Origin: a virus
Virus record (IMG/VR): IMGVR_UViG_3300025276_000264
Span: 1 to 20,822 of that record
DNA: 20,822 nt
Direction: 5' to 3' (one strand)
The stretch's first letter is position 1. Each line of letters starts with the position of its first letter. Below the pieces are notes generated by a model. The model was given only the letters and a program-made list of their open reading frames with translations. It was not told the origin of the DNA and ran no database searches. The translations under genes were made by a program, and so were the position numbers. Below, piece by piece: positions 14,183 to 20,445 of the stretch.

Positions 14183-15400
14183 TTATTTTTTAAATTTACT
14201 TAAAGTTTTAGCTAAATTAGCTCTTTGTTGTGTTTTTTTGCCGTACTTTCCATCAGCAGCAGCATTTAATTTACTTTTTGGTATTTTTTCTCCTTGAGGA
14301 ACTCCTAAATCTTTGTGTAGTTGACCTGGTTTTTTAATAGCTCCTTTTATCCAGTTTTTTTTTTGTAATGGAGTTTTAACTCTATCTACTTTATCACCAA
14401 TCCTATTTGCATAATCTTTATTAGATATTTTATTTTTAGTATATGTAGTGCTAGGAACCATGTTAGGAGTTCCATCGGCTTTAGTTCCAATATTTTCCAT
14501 AGTTGTTTTACCAGGTCTCATTTCATAACTAACAGTGTCTTTTTTATCAAGACTTATAGATTGAGCTAGTGGATACGCGGATTTAGCTGGAGTTAGTTTT
14601 CCCCTTTTCTGGCTGTAAGCCATTTTTGCCTTTTTTGGTGGATCTATATCTATATTAAAAGGCGATGGTTGATCTCCAGGCATAATAGAATTGTCCATTG
14701 TAGGGTTTGTATTAGCTTGACCTACTTGAGCTAAACCACTAAACATTTGAGCTTGATTGTCTTGTTGAGCAGATATTTTAGAAGGATCTTGATAATTAGT
14801 TGGATCGTTTATTAAAACATTTGAATTAACAGGTCGACCAGCTCTACTTGGTGGGTTCTGATTTACCAACATTGGATCTTGCATATCAGCTTGTTGTGGA
14901 GGTGGCATTGATCCTGCATCTCCTTGAACAGCTAAAGTATTAGGATTTACATATTTCAAGGCTGAACCTTCAAAATCTTCTTGTGTCATATTTGTATTGT
15001 TTATTAAGTTAGTTTTTTTTAGAGATTTTCTTTCAATTAAATTAGCAGTTTTATTATTTTGCTTATTTATGTCTTTAGCTAATGGTATTGCTTTTTTTAT
15101 TTGTTGTCTACTAGCTCTACCTTCATCTTTAGCTACTTTAGTATCTATTCTTGATTGAATCTTTTGTTCTTTAAATCTAGTTTTAGCGTTGTTAAGTTTT
15201 TTGTTAAGTCTAGGTTGATAAACCTTGCTTTCTTTAGTTAATTGCGCTGCAGTTGGATTACCAGTACTGCTAGATCCAGAAACAGTGCTGTCTGTATTTA
15301 AACTCTCAAAAGTAATAGGCATTAAAGTAGTTTTAGCAAAATTTGCTTTCGCAAATTTAGGATCTGAATATGCGTTATTAAGTGGACTAATTTTTTTCAT
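14183..15400 (-). CDS. Large disordered phage protein with a basic C-terminal motif
   Basis: This 405-aa protein begins MKKISPLNNAYSD and is low in order: Asn-, Gln-, Lys- and Pro-rich. It has SMPPPQQADMQDPM near the middle and PSPFNIDIDPPKKA near residues 245-260. The C-terminal ~55 residues contain NWIKGAIKKPGQLHKDLGV and a run of basic helix ending ANLAKTLSKFKK. I recall this C-terminal pattern (WI--AIKKPG-L---LGV--G-KI) in structural proteins of phages and large viruses. It shares Ser-Pro-Leu-Asn style motifs with three other proteins here. The role is unknown; an internal virion or DNA-associated protein is plausible given the charge. Its start follows the winged-helix gene by one base. 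Confidence 0.78.
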   Translation of the reverse strand: MKKISPLNNAYSDPKFAKANFAKTTLMPITFESLNTDSTVSGSSSTGNPTAAQLTKESKVYQPRLNKKLNNAKTRFKEQKIQSRIDTKVAKDEGRASRQQIKKAIPLAKDINKQNNKTANLIERKSLKKTNLINNTNMTQEDFEGSALKYVNPNTLAVQGDAGSMPPPQQADMQDPMLVNQNPPSRAGRPVNSNVLINDPTNYQDPSKISAQQDNQAQMFSGLAQVGQANTNPTMDNSIMPGDQPSPFNIDIDPPKKAKMAYSQKRGKLTPAKSAYPLAQSISLDKKDTVSYEMRPGKTTMENIGTKADGTPNMVPSTTYTKNKISNKDYANRIGDKVDRVKTPLQKKNWIKGAIKKPGQLHKDLGVPQGEKIPKSKLNAAADGKYGKKTQQRANLAKTLSKFKK

Positions 15401-15401
15401 G

Positions 15402-15848
15402 TTATCTTTTTTTATCTTTATTTAAATCTATAATAGATTTATACAATACTTTATCCATATATGTTTTTTTATTCATTATGCTGTTAGTTCTAGAATTTAT
15501 TGATATATCTTCTTCTCCTAAAATTATTCTATAAACTCTAGAAAGCAATTGTTTAAATTTTAATGAAGTCTTATATATGTGATATTTTTGAGTTGTTCTA
15601 TTTCTTTTTCTCCAAACCACTATCCAGTCTTCTTGTAGTAACCTACTCCATCTTCTATTATCCCAACTGTAAGAATAACAACCGTCTTTAAAATCTTGTT
15701 TGTTAAAGTATTGTAAGGAATCTAAATATATTAATAATTCAAAATCAGCTTCTCTTATATTGTAATTCCTATTAATCCATTTTCTTATTATTCTATAGTG
15801 TTTAAATAGATTTAATTCTTTTAGATCATTAGAATTTAATTTCCTCAT
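15402..15848 (-). CDS. Winged-helix-like protein in the chaperonin operon
   Basis: This 148-aa protein contains FKHYRIIRKWINRNYNIREA and DFELLIYLDSLQYFNKQDFK (about 15-54), followed by YSWDNRRWSRLLQEDWIVVW and RKRNRTTQKYHIYKTSLKFK. The order of helix, helix, recognition-helix-like segment and a basic beta wing fits a MarR/PadR-type winged helix, and from memory such genes are common in marine phage structural regions. The basic wing RKRNRTTQKY suits DNA contact. Its start overlaps the groES stop by 4 nt (ATGA), so it is translated with the chaperonins. Whether it regulates transcription or is a virion protein is not settled. The DNA-binding call is inference from pattern. Confidence 0.75.
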   Translation of the reverse strand: MRKLNSNDLKELNLFKHYRIIRKWINRNYNIREADFELLIYLDSLQYFNKQDFKDGCYSYSWDNRRWSRLLQEDWIVVWRKRNRTTQKYHIYKTSLKFKQLLSRVYRIILGEEDISINSRTNSIMNKKTYMDKVLYKSIIDLNKDKKR

Positions 15849-16105
15849 AAAACAACAACTACATCCATATCTTTAATAACATGAAGATTTTCTTTATCTG
15901 AATCTATTTTAAATCCAGCATGCCTGTCATAATATATTTTATCGTTATTTTCAATAAATTTAACTTCAGAACCAACACTAACTACTACCGCTTCCCTGTA
16001 TCTAATATCTTCTCTGTCGTTTTCGCCTAGAATTAAACCACCCTCTGTTTTTTGGGTGGTTTTATTTTCTTTTTTAATTATTATATACCTTCCTACTGCT
16101 TTCAT
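15845..16105 (-). CDS. groES: Co-chaperonin GroES (Cpn10)
   Basis: This 86-aa protein is a single Cpn10 domain, slightly shorter than E. coli GroES (97 aa). The N-terminal strand is VGRYIIIKKE. The mobile loop TEGGLILGEN (20-29) matches the SAGGIVLTGS loop of GroES, with LIL at 24-26 replacing IVL. The core strand EAVVVSVGSEV (38-48) and the segment DKIYYDRHAGFKI (55-67) resemble phage and marine co-chaperonins. The C-terminal strand is HVIKDMDVVVVL (75-86). It would form the heptameric lid on the GroEL encoded just before it. The start overlaps the groEL stop by 4 nt (ATGA), and the next gene overlaps it equally. It ends shortly after the last strand, without extra sequence. Confidence 0.93.
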   Translation of the reverse strand: MKAVGRYIIIKKENKTTQKTEGGLILGENDREDIRYREAVVVSVGSEVKFIENNDKIYYDRHAGFKIDSDKENLHVIKDMDVVVVL

Positions 16106-17640
16106 GCTCTTAAGTTATTAATTACACAATCAGTTGATATAATAGTTGTAGCTACTGACGCCGCGTTTCTTAATGCACTTTTAGTAACAAGTAAAGGATC
16201 TATTATTCCGGACTCTACCATACTCACCGTTTTACCTGTAACCACATTTAGTCCTGTACCTTTTACTGTAGGAGTTTGATAATCTTCAATTCCAGCATTA
16301 GATAATATAGTGTAATAAGGATGCTTAATAGCTTGTAATAAAACTTCTTCAGATTTAGAACTAGCCTTTATATCTGATGAAGCATTTAATAAAGCTATGC
16401 CTCCACCTGGCACTATACCTTCTTTTAGCGCGGCTTTTGTAGCGCATATAGCATCTTCTACTCTGTCTCTCTTTTCTTTTAATTCTATTTCTGAATTAGC
16501 ACCAACTTTGACTAAAGCTACCTTAGCTTTCAATCTTGAAACTCTTTTTTCTAAACTGTCTTTTAAAAACCCTTTAGTAGTTTTATTGTATTGGTCTTCT
16601 AATTCATTAGTTAATTTAATAACTTCTTTACTTTTGTTTTCTATCTGTATAATAGTTTCTAAAGTATTGCTAACTACTTTTTTACATTTACCTAAGTGTT
16701 CTATGCTTATTAAGTCTAAATCATCACCTAAGTCTTCGCTTATAACTTTAGCACCTGTTAATAAACCTAAATCATCTAATGTGTTTTTTCTATTAGCTCC
16801 ATACGTAGGTGCAGATATTATATTAATTTTTATATTGCCTTTTATTTTATTCATAGCTAATGCACTACTAACTTGAGGCTCAACATCTGCTATTATTAAT
16901 AATGGTAATTGATTTTTAATAACATGTTCTAATATTGTTTGTATCTTTCTCACGTTTTCTATTGGTGAGTCAACTATTAAAACTAAACAATCGTTTAATT
17001 CTACCTCATTCTTAGCTTTGTCAGTTACAAAATGAGGATTTGAAAATCCTTGTTCATACTGAATACCTTCTATTAAATCTACTTTAGTATTTGGCTCATC
17101 ATGAGTTTCCATTATGACTAAACCATTTTTACCTACTGAATCAAATGCTTTAGATATTATTTTACCTAGATCTGGATCATTATTAGCTGATATTGTAGCT
17201 ACTTGTTCTATATTACTCTTTTTAACTTTTGAAGAGTTTTTTTCAAGATATTGCACTACTTTCTTAACAGCTCCATTAATTCCAGTTTTTAACTCTCTAG
17301 GATTTAATTCTTTATATTTAGAAGCTTCTTTAAGTATTGCATATGCTAAAACCGTGGCTGTTGTTGTTCCATCGCCTGCTTCTTTGACAGTTTTTCTAGC
17401 TGCTTCTTTTATTAACTTAGCTCCCATGTTTTCTACTGGATCTAAAAGTATAATACTATTAGCTACTGTTACTCCGTCTTTTGTTATTTGAGGATCACCA
17501 TTTTGATTTTCCATTATAACACATTTACCGCTAGCTCCAAGTGTAGAGCTAACAGCTTTTGTGAGAGTTTCTATTCCTTTGAATATTTTGTTTTTAGCAT
17601 CTTCACCGAAGTTCAAGTGCTTAACTATTGTCTCGTTCAT
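16102..17640 (-). CDS. groEL: Phage-encoded chaperonin GroEL (Cpn60)
   Basis: This 512-aa group I chaperonin (E. coli: 548) refolds proteins inside a double-ring chamber with GroES. ATP-site motifs are intact: KDGVTVA (Asp55, E. coli Asp52), AGDGTTTATVLA (Asp90, Asp87) and RVEDAICATK (Asp396, Asp398). The apical domain (about 190-375) includes VEPQVSSALAMNKIKG and APTYGANRKNTLDDL. The end, SALRNAASVATTIISTDCVI, matches E. coli up to MITTECMV, then stops at NNLRA with no GGM tail. In the apical groove Tyr203, Leu234, Leu259 and Val263 of E. coli appear as His, Gln, Ser and Ala. It is upstream of groES, the opposite of the bacterial order, with a 4-nt overlap. Likely clients are phage capsid or tail proteins. 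The A/T leader has no Shine-Dalgarno sequence. Confidence 0.97.
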   Translation of the reverse strand: MNETIVKHLNFGEDAKNKIFKGIETLTKAVSSTLGASGKCVIMENQNGDPQITKDGVTVANSIILLDPVENMGAKLIKEAARKTVKEAGDGTTTATVLAYAILKEASKYKELNPRELKTGINGAVKKVVQYLEKNSSKVKKSNIEQVATISANNDPDLGKIISKAFDSVGKNGLVIMETHDEPNTKVDLIEGIQYEQGFSNPHFVTDKAKNEVELNDCLVLIVDSPIENVRKIQTILEHVIKNQLPLLIIADVEPQVSSALAMNKIKGNIKINIISAPTYGANRKNTLDDLGLLTGAKVISEDLGDDLDLISIEHLGKCKKVVSNTLETIIQIENKSKEVIKLTNELEDQYNKTTKGFLKDSLEKRVSRLKAKVALVKVGANSEIELKEKRDRVEDAICATKAALKEGIVPGGGIALLNASSDIKASSKSEEVLLQAIKHPYYTILSNAGIEDYQTPTVKGTGLNVVTGKTVSMVESGIIDPLLVTKSALRNAASVATTIISTDCVINNLRA

Positions 17641-17673
17641 TTAATTTAATTTGATATGATTGATTTTTGAATA

Positions 17674-17967
17674 TTACTCGAAGGTCTTAATTACTTTCGG
17701 TCCTTTGGTAAACTCTAGCTTATTAATATAATGTTCAACAGATGCATCTATTGCTTGTTCTGCTCCGGCTATTGTTTCTCTTCTGGTGACATCTACCCAT
17801 ATTTCAGGATCATTAATGTCTCTATATTCGGTTTGTAAAAAGCCATTAGGTAGTTGAACTATTCTCCAGTTTTTCTTCTGTGAAATATGTTTCCAGTACT
17901 TAATGGTATCTTCTGTTGGTTGTGGTGCACTAGACCACGTATTGGTGCGGGTATATAAAAACGTCAT
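17674..17967 (-). CDS. Small phage protein upstream of groEL, unknown function
   Basis: This 97-aa protein begins MTFLYTRTNTWSSAPQPTED and continues with TIKYWKHISQKKNWRIVQLP. A pattern NGFLQTEYRDIND (about 42-54) is followed by WVDVTRRETIAGAEQAIDAS, an amphipathic helix, and the tail LEFTKGPKVIKTFE. I recall similar short proteins in marine phage structural clusters but no function. It is preceded by a copy of the 30-nt repeat (18000-18029) and followed by the groEL leader, so it may be co-transcribed with the chaperonin genes. No membrane span or metal motif is seen. Confidence 0.8.
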   Translation of the reverse strand: MTFLYTRTNTWSSAPQPTEDTIKYWKHISQKKNWRIVQLPNGFLQTEYRDINDPEIWVDVTRRETIAGAEQAIDASVEHYINKLEFTKGPKVIKTFE

Positions 17968-17999
17968 TGTATTTGGTTTTAATTAAACGTTGGTTGTCA

Positions 18000-18029
18000 T
18001 ATACTATCGCTTGATAGTTCGGTTGTTTA
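18000..18029 (-). repeat. 30-nt intergenic repeat, copy A, containing a 6-bp palindrome
   Basis: It matches copy B (18281-18310) at 27 of 30 positions; all three differences are G/A. Within it, ACTATC (18003-18008) and GATAGT (18013-18018) form a perfect inverted repeat with a 4-nt loop. It lies 33 bases upstream of the 97-aa gene and reaches into the stop codon of the Lys-rich gene. On the minus strand no T run follows the hairpin, so it is not a terminator. A promoter or operator is the best guess: GATAGTATA on the minus strand contains a -10-like TAGTAT. Confidence 0.6.
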
Positions 18030-18245
18030 TTTTTTTACTTTCTTTACTTTTTTAACTGGATAAGACTCTACTTTACCGGTTTTGTTGTTCCAGTTATACT
18101 CAGTTTTATTATCAGACTTTTTTCTAATTGCTTGCATTAATTTAGAATCAGACATTTTGTTCATATTCTTTTTAATAAAAGATTTTATTTCTTTTACCTT
18201 AGCTGGAGGATCCGCTTTAATTACAATTTTATTTTTAGTTGCCAT
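18027..18245 (-). CDS. Small Lys-rich protein of unknown function
   Basis: This 72-aa protein begins MATKNKIVIKADPPAKVKEI. An amphipathic helix (KSFIKKNMNKMSDSKLMQAI) follows, then a short strand (TEYNWNNKTGKVESYPV) and a basic end (KKVKKVKK). The charge suggests binding to nucleic acid or to an acidic virion surface, but nothing specific is recognisable. It is flanked on both sides by copies of the same 30-nt repeat, a notable setting. Its leader is A/T only. Confidence 0.75.
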   Translation of the reverse strand: MATKNKIVIKADPPAKVKEIKSFIKKNMNKMSDSKLMQAIRKKSDNKTEYNWNNKTGKVESYPVKKVKKVKK

Positions 18246-18280
18246 AATTATTTTTGTATTTAATTTAATTGCTTGTTACT

Positions 18281-18310
18281 TATACTATCACTTGATAATT
18301 CGGTTATTTA
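18281..18310 (-). repeat. 30-nt intergenic repeat, copy B
   Basis: It is the partner of copy A at 18000-18029 (27 of 30 identical). The inverted repeat here is ACTATC (18284-18289) with GATAAT (18294-18299), one position weaker than in copy A. It lies 36 bases upstream of the Lys-rich gene and 15 past the stop of the tail-fibre gene. Conserved sequence includes AACCGAA and GATAGTATA on the minus strand. Two conserved copies, each ahead of a short gene and pointing the same way, fit a phage promoter or operator. Confidence 0.6.
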
Positions 18311-18324
18311 ATATTTTAGTAAAA

Positions 18325-19365
18325 TTAATATATAAATAAAAAAGGTCTAGATGTTGTTGGTGTAGCTCCGGAAAGAAGAGTCTGTAGTGCACTTATTGTA
18401 GCTGGAAATTCTGATGCGTCGATTGATGTAGTGTCAAACAGTGCTAATTTATCATTACTTATAGGGCTAGCATTAGTTAGAGTTATTGATCCACTTGCTG
18501 TAATAGGTATAACACTTAAAGGACTTATGTTTGTGTCCATTGAAAAGCATACCAATATAGAATCACCTGCTGATATTGCCGTAGCTCCACTTTCTGCTGC
18601 TAGCGTTCCTTCAGCTATTCTCTTTTCGGGAGATGCTCCAAATATTTGACCTTTGCTTTGTAACGGACCGCCAGAACTAATATCACCCTTATATATAGCT
18701 ACTGCTGTTGTACGCTCCGATAGTTGAGCAAGGTTCATATAAAATTTAAATTTTGTTGGTGCACAATCTGAAGGTGCTATCATTTGCATAACATAAGTTC
18801 CGTCTGTAGTTATATATCCATTTGCAGTTGTAAAAGGAAGTGTTTCAAAACCACCTGTACCACCTGCATCACTCCACACTAATTGCTGCACACTATCACC
18901 TATTACTGCTGGTAGTTTTAATACTTGACTAGCTGTACCTACTGCGTCAGGCAATCTAACGGAGTAACTAGATAATAAAGGATTAGTAATTAAACCAACT
19001 GTGCTAAAAAAGTTATCAATAGATATTTTTTTGTTTTTTGGTATTCCACTTGGGTCATCTACTACAAAAAGTAAATCGGATCCAATTGCGGCTGAACTTA
19101 AATCGGTTAATGGAAGTATATCTATACCAACTTTAACTGCTCCAGTTGTAGGCGTTGTTACAATACCTTCTTTGCCGAAATCACTTGTAGTAAAAGCAGT
19201 GACGCTATTTACTATAGTACCTCCTCCAAAAACAGCGTTCTTTAAAGCGAGTACAGTTGCTTGTTTTGTTCTCTTAGCCGGATCTACGCTCGAATTATCT
19301 GTTATTAAAACGGCATCAGACAGGGATAAAGTAGATTTTTGAGGATATGTGTAAATTATTGCCAT
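18325..19365 (-). CDS. Probable tail fibre / receptor-binding structural protein
   Basis: This 346-aa protein begins MAIIYTYPQKSTLSLSDAVL and continues ITDNSSVDPAKRTKQATVLA. I recognise this start as an N-terminal anchor module of tail-fibre-like proteins in marine phages. The middle is rich in Thr, Ser, Gly and Val with short repeats typical of beta fibres (around residues 85-165). The C-terminal part from about 195 reads as a globular beta domain (APTKFKFYMNLAQLSERTTA, AVAIYKGDISSG, and GDSILVCFSMD). This could be a carbohydrate-binding-like receptor domain. No lyase or hydrolase motif is seen. It sits with two other tail-side proteins, which supports host attachment, but this is inference. 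Confidence 0.75.
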   Translation of the reverse strand: MAIIYTYPQKSTLSLSDAVLITDNSSVDPAKRTKQATVLALKNAVFGGGTIVNSVTAFTTSDFGKEGIVTTPTTGAVKVGIDILPLTDLSSAAIGSDLLFVVDDPSGIPKNKKISIDNFFSTVGLITNPLLSSYSVRLPDAVGTASQVLKLPAVIGDSVQQLVWSDAGGTGGFETLPFTTANGYITTDGTYVMQMIAPSDCAPTKFKFYMNLAQLSERTTAVAIYKGDISSGGPLQSKGQIFGASPEKRIAEGTLAAESGATAISAGDSILVCFSMDTNISPLSVIPITASGSITLTNASPISNDKLALFDTTSIDASEFPATISALQTLLSGATPTTSRPFLFIY

Positions 19366-19375
19366 TTTATTATAT

Positions 19376-19645
19376 TTAATTTTTTAATTTAACTACGTAT
19401 TTACCTTTTTTGTCTTCTTTTACGTTAGAATAATCTTGAACGCTTAGTTGAGGGTAATTCTTAGGATTATTTCCTTTATTTTTAAATTTAGATTCAAAAT
19501 CATCTTCGCTGACCATATCACCTACATCGTAATTGCTAAAACCTCTTACTGTATCGCTTTTCATAGCTTTTTCTTTAGGTTTTGAAGGTCCACCTTTCAT
19601 ATTCATAGGAGATTCTGTTCCTCTGCCTGTACATTTTAATGCCAT
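19376..19645 (-). CDS. Small protein with a Ser-Pro-Met-Asn-Met motif
   Basis: This 89-aa protein begins MALKCTGRGTESPMNMKGGP. It shares SPMNM with its larger upstream neighbour. The rest is charged and mixed (GFSNYDVGDMVSEDDFESKF), ending YVVKLKN. Disorder at the start and a small folded domain after residue 32 are likely. It lies 3 bases after the neighbour's stop, so the two are co-expressed. The role is unknown; the shared motif suggests both are processed or bound by the same partner. Confidence 0.75.
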   Translation of the reverse strand: MALKCTGRGTESPMNMKGGPSKPKEKAMKSDTVRGFSNYDVGDMVSEDDFESKFKNKGNNPKNYPQLSVQDYSNVKEDKKGKYVVKLKN

Positions 19646-19649
19646 AACT

Positions 19650-20408
19650 TTATTTTTTCATATGTTTAAGGACTTTACTAGCTCCCATTTGAGATAATGA
19701 TTTCATTTGATCTATAACAGGTCCGTCATATTTTAATTCATCTGACATATTCATAGGAGATTCTTTTTTTCCGTACATTTTAGCAGGTGAAGCTTCTATT
19801 TTAGCCTTTAATCCAGCTGGCAAATTTTCTTGTTTTCCAACTAGCTCTTTTTCAAGAGGTGATTTCTTACCATACATGTTCATAGGTGATTCTTTCTTGC
19901 CATACATGCTCATTGGAGATGTATCATCAGATCTTTCGTTTTCTAAGTAATGTAATCTAGCCGATGCAGACAAGTTTTTATTGTAAGCTTCTTTGTTATC
20001 ATAAGCTTTACCTGTCATTTTAACAGGAGATCCTTTTTTAGCTTTTCTTCTATTTTTATATTTTTGAGGATCATTAACACCAGTAGGTCCAGTAGGATTT
20101 AAACTTTTTGCATCTGTGCTTACTGCAAATTTTCGTTTACTTCCACTTGGTGATTTTATTTTAACTTTTATTGTTCCTTTTTTTAACTTTTCTTTTACTT
20201 TTGTACCTTTAGCTGTAGTAGTTTTTTTCTTTGTTAAAGGTTTTTTATTATTAACCTTAGCTCTTTCTTTTCGTTGTTCATCTTCGTTCTTTAAAGCTTT
20301 AACTATTGTTTTCATTTGCGCTTTTCCTTTTCCTTTCGCCTGTTTTTTTGCGACCTTCTTATCAAGCTTATCACCTTTTTTTCTGAGTTTATCTAGTTTT
20401 GTTTTCAT
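19650..20408 (-). CDS. Very basic protein with repeated SPxxM motifs
   Basis: I take the start at the ATG 20406-20408 (MKTKLDKLRKKGDKLDKK), giving 252 aa. An in-frame Met at 20519 would overlap the previous gene by 74 nt and add an unlikely N-terminus. The first ~110 residues are extremely Lys-rich. The second half carries at least five copies of a short pattern: GSPVKM, TSPMSMYGKKE, ESPMNMYGKK, ASPAKMYGKKE and ESPMNMSDE. The copies are similar at the DNA level too, suggesting local duplication. The basic part could bind DNA and the motifs could be protein-docking or cleavage sites. Nothing enzymatic is visible. A virion internal protein is plausible. Confidence 0.75.
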   Translation of the reverse strand: MKTKLDKLRKKGDKLDKKVAKKQAKGKGKAQMKTIVKALKNEDEQRKERAKVNNKKPLTKKKTTTAKGTKVKEKLKKGTIKVKIKSPSGSKRKFAVSTDAKSLNPTGPTGVNDPQKYKNRRKAKKGSPVKMTGKAYDNKEAYNKNLSASARLHYLENERSDDTSPMSMYGKKESPMNMYGKKSPLEKELVGKQENLPAGLKAKIEASPAKMYGKKESPMNMSDELKYDGPVIDQMKSLSQMGASKVLKHMKK

Positions 20409-20445
20409 AATTGTTTGTTTTTTGTTTTTTATTTTTAATATCTTA

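Noticed and set aside
16035-16062. A 9-bp perfect inverted repeat (AAACCACCC / GGGTGGTTT) with a 10-nt loop inside groES.
   Set aside because: It lies in the codons of the mobile loop and on the coding strand is not followed by a T run. A T-rich stretch follows only on the plus strand, where I support no gene. It is probably a by-product of coding for Lys-Thr-Thr and Gly-Gly.
16397-16876. Long plus-strand open frames opposite groEL, scaffold and other genes.
   Set aside because: They are antisense shadows with low-complexity Ser/Leu/Phe products that mirror the codon bias of the real minus-strand genes.
18003-18018. The palindrome in the 30-nt repeat as a transcription terminator.
   Set aside because: The stem is only 6 bp, and on the minus strand it is followed by ATATGACAACC rather than a T run. 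The second copy is also imperfect.
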